Part shown: in pieces, positions 16,878 to 26,037 of the stretch
Layout of the letters: every line of letters starts with the position of its first letter
Position numbering within the stretch: the first letter of the stretch is position 1
NCBI RefSeq assembly: GCF_005144585.1
Contig: NZ_SSMQ01000022.1
Coordinates: forward strand, 103,829-167,828
Reading direction: 5' to 3'
Source of the DNA: Polyangium fumosum
GTDB taxonomy: Bacteria; Myxococcota_A; Polyangia; Polyangiales; Polyangiaceae
Length of the DNA: 64,000 nucleotides
Program-made: the position numbers and the translations under genes
Notes under the pieces: generated by a model
Database searches by the model: none
The model's input: the letters and a program-made list of their open reading frames with translations, nothing else
Told to the model about the DNA's origin: nothing

Positions 16878-19334
16878 TCACGCCTTCCAGAGCCGAAGCC
16901 CCGCGGGCACGACGACGAGCGCGACCACGAGCCCCGCCACGCTGCCCAGCGCGCCCACGAGGCCAAGATCCCGAAGGCCCTCGAAGCGGCAAAGCGTGAG
17001 CGCCGCGAAGCCCGTGGCCGTCGTGAGCGCCGTGGCCGCGACGGGAGGGCCCTCGTCACGCAAGGTCTCGCGAATCACATCGTGTTCAAGGCCGGGCGCT
17101 CCGGCCTGCCCCCCATCGACCTCGCGGGCCCGATAAAGCAAGAACATGCCCTCGTCGACGGTGATGCCGAGCAGCACGGGCAAGACGAGCGCGTCGTAGG
17201 CATGCAGCGGGATGCCGAGGATCCGCACGAGCAAGAGCACCGCCGCGATCTCGCAGAGGACGACGACCGCCGCGATCACCACGTCCCGCACCCGCCGGAG
17301 CGACATCGCGAGCGCGGCCACCACGAGCACCGCGGCGACGCCTGCGATCTTCGGCAGGTCTTGCGAAAGGCTCTGCCGGAGCACGACTTCGAGCCGCGCA
17401 TACCCCGTCAGCATCGCGTGCGGATCGGTCCGCCGGAGCGCCTCCTCGACCCGCGCCGTCGCGCCGGGCACCTCGCGGGGCCGCACGTAAAGCGCCACGA
17501 GAGGCTCGCCCTCGTCCATGCCGAGGTACCTCGACAGGAGGATCGACGCCGTGCCTTTGCGGAGATCCTCGATCTGCACGAGGTCACGCGTGGGCGCGCG
17601 CATCGCGTCGAGCGCGCCGGCGAAACGTGCCGGTGCAAACCCCGTCTCCACGAGCGCCTTTTCGAGCTCGTTCGCCTTTGCCGGGAGGTCTTGCGCGTCT
17701 CGCGCCGCAAAACGCGCCTCCTGCGTCTCCTTCGCCGGCGCGAGCGCCGTGAGCGCGTCGACCGCCTCGACGTCGTCCTTCATGGCCGAGAGCGTCTCCG
17801 CGATCCGATCCCCTCGCGCCCGCGCGCGCTCGAGGTCCCGATCGGCGACGAGCACGACCCATTGCCCGCGTTTGCCGCCGAACGCGTCGAACACCGCCTG
17901 CTGCACCTTCAGCGGCTCGAGCTCCTTCGGCCGCACGGCCACGATCGAGTCCGACAACCCCGGCGCCGCGCCGAGGAACACCGCGACGACAGGCAGGAGC
18001 GCGACGAAGGCGAGGAGCGCCGCGCGCCTGCGCGTGCCCGAGAGCCAAGCAAACGCGTCGGTCCAGCGCACGGGCGCAGGCGGAGGCGGTGGCTTTCGTT
18101 CGAGCAACGCGCCGACCTCCGGCGTGACGAGGACGATCGCCACCGCCGTGAGCAGCTCGCCCGCGGCGCAAAGGAGGCCGAGCTGCTGCATGGCCTCGAT
18201 GCTCGAAAACGCGAGCGCGCCGAACGCCGCGGCCGCCGTCCCTGCCGCGAAGAGCACGCCGCGCGCCGTCTTCGCCCGCGCCGCGCGCGCGGCCTCGCGT
18301 GGAGGAAGCCCCGCCCGCCGCGCTTCGAGAAGCGCCGCATAGACGTGCACGCCCGTGTCGACGCCCACGCCCACGACGACCGACATGAACGCGACCGCGA
18401 TCCCCGACAAACCACGCGGGAGCGCCGCGGCCACAGCCGCGGTCCACACCGTGCCGAGCAGGAGCGGCGGCATCACGGCGACGAGCGCCCGCACGCGCCG
18501 GAAGATCAAGGCGAAGACGAGCGACGCGAGCACCATGGCGATGGTGCTGGAGATCGAGAGGTCCCGCGTCAGCATGGACTCGGTCGCCGCCGCGATGGCG
18601 TGGCCGCCCGTGAGGCCGAGCCGCATCTCGGGGTGCGCCTGGCGAAGGGGCGCGAGGACGGCCTCGGTGTCCTCGACGAAGCGGCGCGCGTCCACGCCGC
18701 GCAACGCCTGTCCACGCGGCTCGGCGAGCACGAGGTGCGCCTTGCCGTCGTCGGTGGCGAACGCCCCGTCCGGCTGCGTGCGCACGCCGGCGCCGATGTC
18801 CGCGCCCTCGTAGACGAGCTGCCCGAGCCGGAGCGGGTCGGCCGCGAGCATCTCGGCCGCGGCGCCGCTGCCCGGCGCGAGGAGCATGGCCCGGCTCTCC
18901 GCGAGCCGCGCGCGCATGCCCTCGGGCGTGAGTGCGCCGCGGAGGCGCTCCATCGCCCGGGGATCCGCGTGGCGGAATGCGAGCATCGGATCGAGGGCGC
19001 GTGAGGTGTCGACGCGATCGGCGGCGCGGGCCACGCTCGGGCGCTTTCCGAGCTCGGTCGCGACGCCTTCCGCGACCTTCGCGACCGTCTCGGGATCCGG
19101 CCCTTCGATGAGCACGACGGCGAGGTCGCCGCCGCCGAAGCCTCGCACGTACCGCCGCAGCGCCGCAGCCTCCCCCTGGTCCGGCAGGAGCGACGCGACG
19201 TTCGGGTCGAGCCGGAGCCGGAACGTGACCGCGAGGAGCGCGAGCAACGTCATCCCGACGAGGGCGAGGGTGACGGCGCGCCTCGGCCCTTTCCTCTCGG
19301 GTGCCGCGCGGCCCGTCGACTCGGGAGCAGACAT
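16878..19334 (-). CDS. MMPL/RND-family exporter
   Basis: The start at MSAPESTG (19334) gives 818 residues. Upstream in-frame sequence is Arg-rich, shadows the divergent gene, and is rejected. The architecture is the duplicated RND plan. An N-terminal helix is followed by a periplasmic domain (LDPNVASLLPDQ, about 47-58), then about five helices. A second helix (about 430) leads to a second periplasmic domain and further helices to the C-terminus. It resembles hopanoid/lipid-exporting MMPL members. No adaptor or outer-membrane partner is adjacent. It is divergent from the VIT/vWA gene, with 131 bases between. Confidence 0.8.
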   Translation of the reverse strand: MSAPESTGRAAPERKGPRRAVTLALVGMTLLALLAVTFRLRLDPNVASLLPDQGEAAALRRYVRGFGGGDLAVVLIEGPDPETVAKVAEGVATELGKRPSVARAADRVDTSRALDPMLAFRHADPRAMERLRGALTPEGMRARLAESRAMLLAPGSGAAAEMLAADPLRLGQLVYEGADIGAGVRTQPDGAFATDDGKAHLVLAEPRGQALRGVDARRFVEDTEAVLAPLRQAHPEMRLGLTGGHAIAAATESMLTRDLSISSTIAMVLASLVFALIFRRVRALVAVMPPLLLGTVWTAAVAAALPRGLSGIAVAFMSVVVGVGVDTGVHVYAALLEARRAGLPPREAARAARAKTARGVLFAAGTAAAAFGALAFSSIEAMQQLGLLCAAGELLTAVAIVLVTPEVGALLERKPPPPPAPVRWTDAFAWLSGTRRRAALLAFVALLPVVAVFLGAAPGLSDSIVAVRPKELEPLKVQQAVFDAFGGKRGQWVVLVADRDLERARARGDRIAETLSAMKDDVEAVDALTALAPAKETQEARFAARDAQDLPAKANELEKALVETGFAPARFAGALDAMRAPTRDLVQIEDLRKGTASILLSRYLGMDEGEPLVALYVRPREVPGATARVEEALRRTDPHAMLTGYARLEVVLRQSLSQDLPKIAGVAAVLVVAALAMSLRRVRDVVIAAVVVLCEIAAVLLLVRILGIPLHAYDALVLPVLLGITVDEGMFLLYRAREVDGGQAGAPGLEHDVIRETLRDEGPPVAATALTTATGFAALTLCRFEGLRDLGLVGALGSVAGLVVALVVVPAGLRLWKA

Positions 19335-19465
19335 CGGCGCTTCGATACGCCGGGCGCCCTCGCCCGGCAAGCCGTACGTACGCCGGGGCAAGAACGATCC
19401 GCTTGGTGAAGAATTCAAAAAAATCGGGAACGACGCGGCCCCGTGGATGTCGAGGATCCATCGCC

Positions 19466-21466
19466 ATGCGGACCTCTTTCGTTTCGTACACGTGCGCCGC
19501 CGCCCTCGCTTCGATCCTCCTCTCCGCGACCGCCGCGTCGGCCGACGACGTGCGGGCCCTGCGATCGGACAAACTCGTCGAAAAAGCCCACGTGATCGAT
19601 CTCCGCATCGGCCACGGTCACGCCGATCTCGTCGTGCGGCGCACGGTGCACAATGGCGGTCCGCGCCACGATCAGGCGACGTTTTACATCGACCTGCCGG
19701 CCGGCGCCGTGGCCGTCGGGCTGCGCACGCTGGCGACGCTGGACGGCAAGCCCCACTGGTACGACGGCGAGTTGCTGGAAGCAGAGAAAGCGGCGGCGCG
19801 GTACCGCGAGCTGACGGGCGTCGGCGGGTATTATCCGAAAGACCCGGCCCTGCTCTCGTGGCGGAGCCAGAGCCTGCTCGCATTGCAGGTCTTCCCCTGC
19901 CCGCCCGGCGAGGACAAGACGATCGAATACACGCTGCGACTGCCGACGCAATACCGCGACGGCCGTCATCACCTCGATCTCTCGGCCATGGGCACGGAGA
20001 AGTTGCCCGCCGCGGCCACGGTGTCGCCGATGATCGCAGGCGAGGCGCTCTTCATCGGCGATACACGGCAAAAAGCGCCGGCCCAGATCAGCTTGAAAGA
20101 CGCGGTGGACCTGTCGGTCGCGCCCGCGAGCGAAAAACCCCTCGAAGGCGCGCTCGCTTCGGTTTCGTTCGGCAAGCAGAAGAACGTCGTCCGGTTCCAC
20201 ATCGACGCGGCGCCCGCGCTCTCCCGCGTGCCCCGCGGCGCCCACGTCGTGGTGCTCCTCGACGCGTCCCGGTCGCTCGAACAAGAGCAGGTCGAGGCGG
20301 AGGTCGCCATGGCGCGAGCGTATCTCTCCCATTTCACGGACGCTCGCGCGGCCGTGCTCCTGTTCGACCGCGCGGTGCACGCCCCGAAAAACGGGTTCGT
20401 CTCGGTACGCCATGCGCTCGCCGGGCTCGACGGTGCGCAAATCGTCCGGCGCAACGGGAGCCACATCGACGAGGCGCTCGCCCGCGCGGACGCGCTGCTG
20501 GCGGCGCTGCCGGAGGGCACGCCGAAGCGAATCCTGGCCTTGACGGACACGCGCACGCGGCAGGAGCTCACGCCGGAGCGGCTGCGAGGGCAGCTCTCGA
20601 AGAGCGGCGCGCTGCTGCACGTCGGCGTGGTGGGGAGCGCATTTTCGACCACGCTCGAGCGCGACGACACGCATACCTGGGCGACGCTGACGCGGCCCAC
20701 GGGCGGGCTCGTCTGGCAGGCTTCGATCGACAAGGACGACCCGGGCGAGGAGCCGCGCCACGTGTACGAGGAGCTCGCGCGGCCCACGCGGATCGACCAT
20801 TTCGAGGTGCACGCGCAGGGCCTCGCCCGGGAGGATATCGAGGCCCCCGAGGAGATGATGGAGGGCGCGTCGTTCGAGGATCTGCGTTTGTCGGAGAAGC
20901 AGGTTCCGTTCGTGGAGGTGACGGGCGAATTGTGGGCGACGCCCGTGCGCCGGGTGCTCGTCGCGGACGAGGCCGAGAATCGAAGGTGGGCGGCGCTCGT
21001 GTTCGGCTCGCACCTGCTCCATTCGATCGACGAGGCAGATATGATGACGCTCGCGATGATGGGGCGGGCCGTGTCGCCGGTGACGAGTTATCTCGCAATC
21101 GAGCCGGGCGTGCGTCCTTCGACCGAGGGGATCGAGGAGTTCACGGGCAGCGGCCAGGGTTTCGGATCCGGTTATGGCCGGCTCGCCGGCGCGCATCGCG
21201 CGAAGCCGGTCCGGCTCGCGACATTCGACAAGCAGGCGTTCCTGAAGAGCGAGCTCGAGCGCGGGCTGTCCGCGTGCGGCGGGGCGGGAAAAAAGGCGAC
21301 GGTCAAGCTCGAATCGACGATCCAGGAGCTCGTCTCGGTGCGGACGACGATCGACGGCGAAAAGGCGGGGGCGAAGCTCGTCTCGTGCTTGGAAGAGGCG
21401 GCGTGGGAGATCGTGCTGCCGACGGCGTTCGATTCGGCCTGGCAGGTTTTTACGATCGCCCTCTGA
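19466..21466 (+). CDS. Exported VIT / von Willebrand A domain protein
   Basis: The start MRTSFVSYTCA (19466) has GAGGA upstream and gives 666 residues with a signal peptide ending in TAASA. The N-terminal half is a VIT domain (HGHADLVVRRTVHN; WYDGELLEAEKAAARYREL). A vWA domain follows with an intact MIDAS start, DASRS, at about 268-272. The C-terminus holds a Gly-rich segment (FTGSGQGFGSGYG) and a Cys-containing repeat-like region. Such proteins are usually secreted adhesion or scaffold proteins. It is convergent with the phosphoesterase-like gene. Confidence 0.75.
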   Translation: MRTSFVSYTCAAALASILLSATAASADDVRALRSDKLVEKAHVIDLRIGHGHADLVVRRTVHNGGPRHDQATFYIDLPAGAVAVGLRTLATLDGKPHWYDGELLEAEKAAARYRELTGVGGYYPKDPALLSWRSQSLLALQVFPCPPGEDKTIEYTLRLPTQYRDGRHHLDLSAMGTEKLPAAATVSPMIAGEALFIGDTRQKAPAQISLKDAVDLSVAPASEKPLEGALASVSFGKQKNVVRFHIDAAPALSRVPRGAHVVVLLDASRSLEQEQVEAEVAMARAYLSHFTDARAAVLLFDRAVHAPKNGFVSVRHALAGLDGAQIVRRNGSHIDEALARADALLAALPEGTPKRILALTDTRTRQELTPERLRGQLSKSGALLHVGVVGSAFSTTLERDDTHTWATLTRPTGGLVWQASIDKDDPGEEPRHVYEELARPTRIDHFEVHAQGLAREDIEAPEEMMEGASFEDLRLSEKQVPFVEVTGELWATPVRRVLVADEAENRRWAALVFGSHLLHSIDEADMMTLAMMGRAVSPVTSYLAIEPGVRPSTEGIEEFTGSGQGFGSGYGRLAGAHRAKPVRLATFDKQAFLKSELERGLSACGGAGKKATVKLESTIQELVSVRTTIDGEKAGAKLVSCLEEAAWEIVLPTAFDSAWQVFTIAL

Positions 21467-21479
21467 TCGACCTACCGTT

Positions 21480-22823
21480 TCATTGCAGCTCGGCGTTCCA
21501 CATCGCCTGCCAGAGCTCGGGGTAGGCGCTCGCGACGCGCGCCGGTGCGTGGTCGCAGAGCGCGCGCGCCGCGAGGTCGAAGGCGAGCGCGCCTTCGGTG
21601 CGGGGCGTGAGGGAGCGCTTGCATTTGCGGCCCGGTCGCTCGGGCGGGCTCGGCGGGACGGGGAGCGACGCCCGCGCGGCGCAGCGATTCAAGACCGTGG
21701 AGACGCTGCCGATCCCCTGCACGGCCCTGCGCGTGACGGGCTCGGAATACACGCCGTCGCCGAATTTCTCGGCGAGGAGCTGCAGGATCGAGGTGTGATC
21801 GAGCAGGCCGCTGTGGACCGTGCCCGGCTCGACGAGCGGCGAGACGACGATCGCGGGGACACGCACGCCCGTCGTCGAGAATTTCCCATCGTGAATGGGC
21901 AGGGGCGAGACGTGATCGTACAAGCCGCCGTGGGAGGCGTACGTGACGATGAAGAGCGTGCGGCCGAAGCGCTCGGGGTTCGACGTGAGCGCCTGGTAGA
22001 CCTGGAGCAGGAATCGCTCGCCGGGCGCCATGGGCAAGGGCGGGCGGTTGTCGTTCGGTGGACGACCGAGATGGAAAGGCGCGTCGAAATAAGAGGGCTC
22101 GATGTAAATGACCTGGGGGAACGTGGCGTCGGGCTCGTTGCGAACGTCGTCCGCGAGCCGCGCGGCAGGACGGAAGCGCTCGCTCGTGACCTCACCGTGC
22201 ATCCAGGGGCCGAGGGTGAAAAAAGACAAACCGTCGTGGTACACACGATATCGGACGCCGCGCTGCTTCATCCAGTCGAAGACCGTATCGTGCAGGGGCA
22301 GGAGCCGGGGCGTGGTGTCCGCGAGGAGCGAATAGCCGCACGTTGCCATGAGCCGGTTCGGCGCCACACCGGTGGGGAGCGGAGCGAACCAGCGGTCACA
22401 GATGGCATAACTCTTCGCCAGGAAATTCGTGACGGGCGCGCCCGAGGACCGCAGGAAGCCCATCGGCAAGGACCTCGACGCGCGATGCGCGGAGAGCGCA
22501 GCCGCGCGCACGAAACCATCCATGCACCGCTTGCCGGAGGACGCCCTGCGGCCGAGGGAGATCTGGACGGACTGGCTATCCTCCGGCAGCTCCCCCGGCA
22601 TTGCGCCGTCGCGGATCTCCTGGGGCTGATGAATACGCCCCTCGCACGTGTTCTCGTACCGCGCGTCGAGGAGCTTGCCGTCGATCGGCGTGCCCACGAG
22701 CCCGTCGAGTCGGCCCTCGTAAGGCCCTCCGTCGAGGCTCAGATGGCCGAGGACGTGATCAAACGACCTGCTCTGCATCATCAAGACAACAAGGGTGTCG
22801 ATGTCCCCCAGTTTGTCGGGCAC
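21480..22823 (-). CDS. Phosphoesterase-family (PLC/AcpA-type) protein, probably catalytically dead
   Basis: The GTG at 22823 has GGAGG 5 bases upstream and is preferred over longer starts; it gives 447 residues. The family fold is clear: VVLMM(QS)RSFDHVLG near residue 12, PTGVAPNRL (151) and TY(AS)HGGLYDH (295). Active members have EN and DE/DD at the bracketed places, which bind the metal. Here they are Gln17-Ser18 and Ala296-Ser297. The possible nucleophile Thr151 remains. It has no signal peptide. A sigma-54-type promoter and a divergent activator gene lie upstream. A binding or regulatory role is more likely than hydrolysis. Confidence 0.75.
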   Translation of the reverse strand: MPDKLGDIDTLVVLMMQSRSFDHVLGHLSLDGGPYEGRLDGLVGTPIDGKLLDARYENTCEGRIHQPQEIRDGAMPGELPEDSQSVQISLGRRASSGKRCMDGFVRAAALSAHRASRSLPMGFLRSSGAPVTNFLAKSYAICDRWFAPLPTGVAPNRLMATCGYSLLADTTPRLLPLHDTVFDWMKQRGVRYRVYHDGLSFFTLGPWMHGEVTSERFRPAARLADDVRNEPDATFPQVIYIEPSYFDAPFHLGRPPNDNRPPLPMAPGERFLLQVYQALTSNPERFGRTLFIVTYASHGGLYDHVSPLPIHDGKFSTTGVRVPAIVVSPLVEPGTVHSGLLDHTSILQLLAEKFGDGVYSEPVTRRAVQGIGSVSTVLNRCAARASLPVPPSPPERPGRKCKRSLTPRTEGALAFDLAARALCDHAPARVASAYPELWQAMWNAELQ

Positions 22824-22867
22824 GGTTGACCTCCAACGAGTTACGCGTCGAAATGACGGACGAGATT

Positions 22868-22882
22868 GCACGCGGCATGCCA
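22868..22882 (-). promoter_or_regulatory. Sigma-54 (-24/-12) promoter candidate
   Basis: On the minus strand the sequence TGGCAT-N5-GTGC matches the TGGCAC-N5-TTGC consensus, with exact spacing between the GG and GC pairs. The predicted start site would be near 22856, giving a 5' leader of about 33 bases before the GTG at 22823. The divergent gene encodes a sigma-54 activator, which supports the assignment. Confidence 0.6.
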
Positions 22883-22980
22883 GCAAAAGGTCGTGGACTC
22901 GTGAGCTTGACCAGGGGCTCGACACACCGCAGGCACCCTCCGCCGATCCGGGCCCACACCGGACGTATCGCCGACGTGTC

Positions 22981-23008
22981 GGCTGACATGTCGACCGACA
23001 CGTCAGCC
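22981..23008. promoter_or_regulatory. 28-bp near-perfect palindrome, candidate activator site
   Basis: The sequence GGCTGACaTGTCG-ac-CGACAcGTCAGCC is an inverted repeat with only two mismatched base pairs across 28 bases. It lies about 125 bases upstream of the predicted sigma-54 start site and 10 bases before the activator gene. It is therefore placed both as an enhancer for the phosphoesterase-like gene and as an autoregulatory operator. Confidence 0.6.
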
Positions 23009-23018
23009 GTGCACAGGC

Positions 23019-24668
23019 TTGTCGAGCACCCCCTTTTCATGTTATCAATGGTACGTGTCCTCACAAGACGCGGAGCTCTCGACGCTCGATGGGCTCAGCC
23101 CGCCGACACACGCAGACGATCCCGAGGCGGGGTTCGCGAGCGCGCATGTCCCCACGTTGACGATTGTCTGGCACCCGACGCTGGAGCGTGTCGGCGATCG
23201 AGCACTCCTGCCGCTGCGGCCGAACGGCAGCAGTGTCCTTGTATCGCGGCTCGAGCCCGACTTCTCGCGCCCGGGTTCGAGCAAACGCGAGCCGCTCGCC
23301 GACCCGCACGTGAGCCGCACACCGATTCGTCTGCTCTGGCTCGAAAACGAATGCATTCGTATCGAGAAGCAAGGCAGCCCCACGCGGGTCGTCGTGAACG
23401 GAGCACCGCTCGAAAGCAGCCGCGATTTCTCGGCGAACGAGCTGCAGGCCGGGATCGTGCTGGAGCTCGCGAACCGCGTCGTGCTCCTCTTGCACCTCGA
23501 CGAGGCGCGCCAGGAGTCGGAGGATACCCTCGGCCTCGTGGGCGCGAGCCTGGCAATCGAGCGCGTACGCCGCGAGATCCGGCAGCTCGCGAGCCTCGAC
23601 GTGCCCGTGTTGGTGCGCGGCGAGACCGGCACGGGTAAAGAGCTCGTCGCGCGTGCCCTGCATGACACGGGAACACGAAGGAATCGGCCTTTCGTGCCCG
23701 TGAACATGGGCGCCATCCCACCCACGCTCGCCGCCTCGGCGCTGTTCGGGGCCGACAAGGGCGCCTTCACCGGCGCGGTTCGCAGCCACGGGTACTTCGG
23801 AAGCGCAGCAAACGGGACGCTGTTTCTCGACGAAGTGGGCGAGATGCCGCTCGACGTGCAGGCGAACTTGCTCCGGGCCCTCGACGACGGGGGGGAGGTC
23901 CAGACGCTCGGGGCCTCGCACATGCGGGAGATGCAGGCCCGTATCGTCGCCGCGACCGACGCCGATCTCGAAGCCAAGGTGCAAGCGGGAGCCTTCCGCG
24001 CGCCGCTCCTGCACCGGCTGGCGAGTTACGAGCTCGTGATTCCGCCCCTGCGCCAGCGACGCGACGATATCGGGCGGCTCTTTGTGCATTTTCTGTACGC
24101 CGAGCTCGACCGCTTCGGAAAGGCAGACCGGATCGCGGCGAACAAGGTGTGGCTGCCCGCGTCGTTCTTGGCGGCGCTCGTCCGTCACGAATGGCCCGGA
24201 AATATTCGGCAGCTCCGCAATGTCGTCCGTCAGCTCGTCCTGGGCAGCCACGACGCCGGTCCGCTGGATCCGGGTCCCGCGCTCGCAGCGCTGCTCGCGA
24301 CGCCGCCGCCACCCGCGGTTGGCAACACGAGCCCCGGAGGCGAGCCGGGGCCCCCGCCGACGAAGGCGCCCATTTCGCCGCGCCGCACGAGCCGCAAGCC
24401 GAGCGACGTGACCAAGGACGAGCTGCTCGAAGCGCTGCGCACATGCGACTTCGACATGAAGGCCGCGGCCGAACGGCTGAGGATCCCGCGGAGCTCGATT
24501 TACAACCTGGTCGAGCAACACAAAGTGCGGCGCGCGAGCGATCTCACGAGGGAGGAGATCCTGCGCTGCTTGCGAGAATGCGACGGGAACGTCGAGCTGA
24601 CGGCGAGGAACCTCGGGGTGTCGAAGGTGGCCCTGCAGCGGCGGATGCGCGAGCTCAAGATCGGCTGA
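23019..24668 (+). CDS. Sigma-54-dependent transcriptional activator (FHA-AAA-Fis)
   Basis: The start is TTG at 23019 or GTG at 23055; no good ribosome site separates them. An FHA-like domain (about 60-165, with DPHVSR) replaces the usual response-regulator domain. The AAA domain has Walker A GETGTGKE (about 200), the sigma-54 contact loop GAFTGA (about 248) and Walker B GTLFLDEVGE. After a Pro-rich linker come two Fis-like helix-turn-helix units (about 470-505 and 513-549). FHA suggests activation by a phosphoprotein, perhaps a kinase target, as in other myxobacterial activators. The divergent phosphoesterase-like gene is its likely target. Confidence 0.9.
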   Translation: MSSTPFSCYQWYVSSQDAELSTLDGLSPPTHADDPEAGFASAHVPTLTIVWHPTLERVGDRALLPLRPNGSSVLVSRLEPDFSRPGSSKREPLADPHVSRTPIRLLWLENECIRIEKQGSPTRVVVNGAPLESSRDFSANELQAGIVLELANRVVLLLHLDEARQESEDTLGLVGASLAIERVRREIRQLASLDVPVLVRGETGTGKELVARALHDTGTRRNRPFVPVNMGAIPPTLAASALFGADKGAFTGAVRSHGYFGSAANGTLFLDEVGEMPLDVQANLLRALDDGGEVQTLGASHMREMQARIVAATDADLEAKVQAGAFRAPLLHRLASYELVIPPLRQRRDDIGRLFVHFLYAELDRFGKADRIAANKVWLPASFLAALVRHEWPGNIRQLRNVVRQLVLGSHDAGPLDPGPALAALLATPPPPAVGNTSPGGEPGPPPTKAPISPRRTSRKPSDVTKDELLEALRTCDFDMKAAAERLRIPRSSIYNLVEQHKVRRASDLTREEILRCLRECDGNVELTARNLGVSKVALQRRMRELKIG

Positions 24669-24724
24669 TCGCCCGATCGGCAAACCCGGGACGCATTTTT
24701 CGGCTAGGATGCGCCGCCCCAACC

Positions 24725-25531
24725 ATGTCGTCCGCCTCGGCCGCCCCCCACGCCTCCGGTCGCCCCACCCCCACGCTGCGGGAGTGGCTCCGCGAAGGTC
24801 CCTTTTCGATGGGCCTCTCGTCCGGCTTCTTCGGGTTCTTCGCGCATGCGGGGGTGATGACCGTGCTCGAAGACGAAGGGCTCGCGCCCACGCGGGTCTC
24901 GGGCTCCAGCGCAGGCGCGCTCGTGGGCGGGATCTGGGCGGCAGGCGCGAGCGCGGTGACGATCCGCGACGAGCTCCTGCGCTTGAAGCGCGAGGACTTC
25001 TGGGACATGCGGCTCGGGCCGGGGCTGCTCGCGGGCAAGCTCTTCCGCGCGCGGCTCGAAGCGTTGCTCCCGGTGCCGACGTTCGATCGGTGTCGCGTGC
25101 CGCTCGCGGTGAGCGTGTACGACGTGTTTGCCCGCGGGACGCGCGTGCTCGCGGGAGGGCCGCTCGCGCCGGCGATTCAGGCCTCGTGTACGGTGCCGGG
25201 CCTGTTTCATCCGGTCTGGCACGAGGGGCGGCCGCTGCTCGACGGCGGGATCCTCGATCGGCACGGGCTCGCCGGAATGCCCGCAGACGAGCGGCTTTTT
25301 TATCATCACCTCGCGTCGCGCTCGCCGTGGCGAAAAGCGGACAGCCCTTCGCTGAAGGTGCCCACGCGCGACGGGATGACCGCGCTCGTCATCGAGGCGC
25401 TGCCGCGAGTGGGTCCATTCCGGCTGCCTGAAGGCGCGCGGGCCTTCGACATCGCGGCGCGAGCAACGAAGGACGCGCTCTCCCGGCCCGCCAAGGGCCC
25501 CGAGATCCGCGTGCAGGGAGGAGACACATGA
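24725..25531 (+). CDS. Patatin-like phospholipase
   Basis: This 268-residue protein has the patatin nucleophile elbow GSSAG (Ser62) and the catalytic Asp in LLDGGI (Asp173), forming the Ser-Asp dyad of cytoplasmic lipid acyl hydrolases. The oxyanion loop is unusual: SSGFFG in place of GGGxxG. There is no signal peptide. It overlaps the cupin gene by ATGA, so the two are co-translated. The start ATG at 24725 lies 56 bases after the activator gene on the same strand. Confidence 0.8.
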   Translation: MSSASAAPHASGRPTPTLREWLREGPFSMGLSSGFFGFFAHAGVMTVLEDEGLAPTRVSGSSAGALVGGIWAAGASAVTIRDELLRLKREDFWDMRLGPGLLAGKLFRARLEALLPVPTFDRCRVPLAVSVYDVFARGTRVLAGGPLAPAIQASCTVPGLFHPVWHEGRPLLDGGILDRHGLAGMPADERLFYHHLASRSPWRKADSPSLKVPTRDGMTALVIEALPRVGPFRLPEGARAFDIAARATKDALSRPAKGPEIRVQGGDT

Positions 25532-26022
25532 CCGACGAACCCACGAAAAAACCGAGTCTCATCCGGGCCCGCGAGCGCGGACCCGAGCATTCGATGTCGC
25601 ATCCGTTCAACCCCCATTCGCTGGTCCACGGGCACCTCCTGGGAATGGCGACGGGGCTCGAGAGGATCGGGGTCAATCTGATCCGCGTGCCGCCGGGGAA
25701 GGAGTCGTTCATCTATCATCGCCATTACGGCGAGGAGGAGTTCCTCTACATCCTGAACGGCCGGGGCATCGCCGAGATCGGGGACGAGTCGTTCGAGGTG
25801 GGGCCGGGCGATTTCATGGGTTTTCCCGTGCCGTCCGTGGCCCACCACCTCAAGAACCCGTTCGAGGAGGATCTCGTGTATCTCTCGTGCGGCGAGAAAA
25901 AGCCGACGGAGATCGCCGAGTTTCCGCGGCTCGGCAAGACGATGGTGCGCGCGGGCGAACAGGTCTCGCTCTTCGCGACGAGCGCGGCCGAGGCGTTTCC
26001 CGGGCTCGAAAAGCTGAAATGA
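25528..26022 (+). CDS. Cupin-domain protein
   Basis: This 164-residue protein has a single cupin barrel with both motifs. Motif 1 is FIYHRHYGEEEFLYILNGRG, which keeps the His-x-His and Glu metal ligands. Motif 2 is PGDFMGFPVPSVAHHLKN, which contains His. It should bind a divalent metal and could be an enzyme or a sugar/ligand sensor. The start overlaps the patatin stop (ATGA at 25528-25531), so expression is coupled; a shared substrate is possible but unproven. Confidence 0.85.
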   Translation: MTDEPTKKPSLIRARERGPEHSMSHPFNPHSLVHGHLLGMATGLERIGVNLIRVPPGKESFIYHRHYGEEEFLYILNGRGIAEIGDESFEVGPGDFMGFPVPSVAHHLKNPFEEDLVYLSCGEKKPTEIAEFPRLGKTMVRAGEQVSLFATSAAEAFPGLEKLK

Positions 26023-26037
26023 AGGGGGGCGGCCCGA

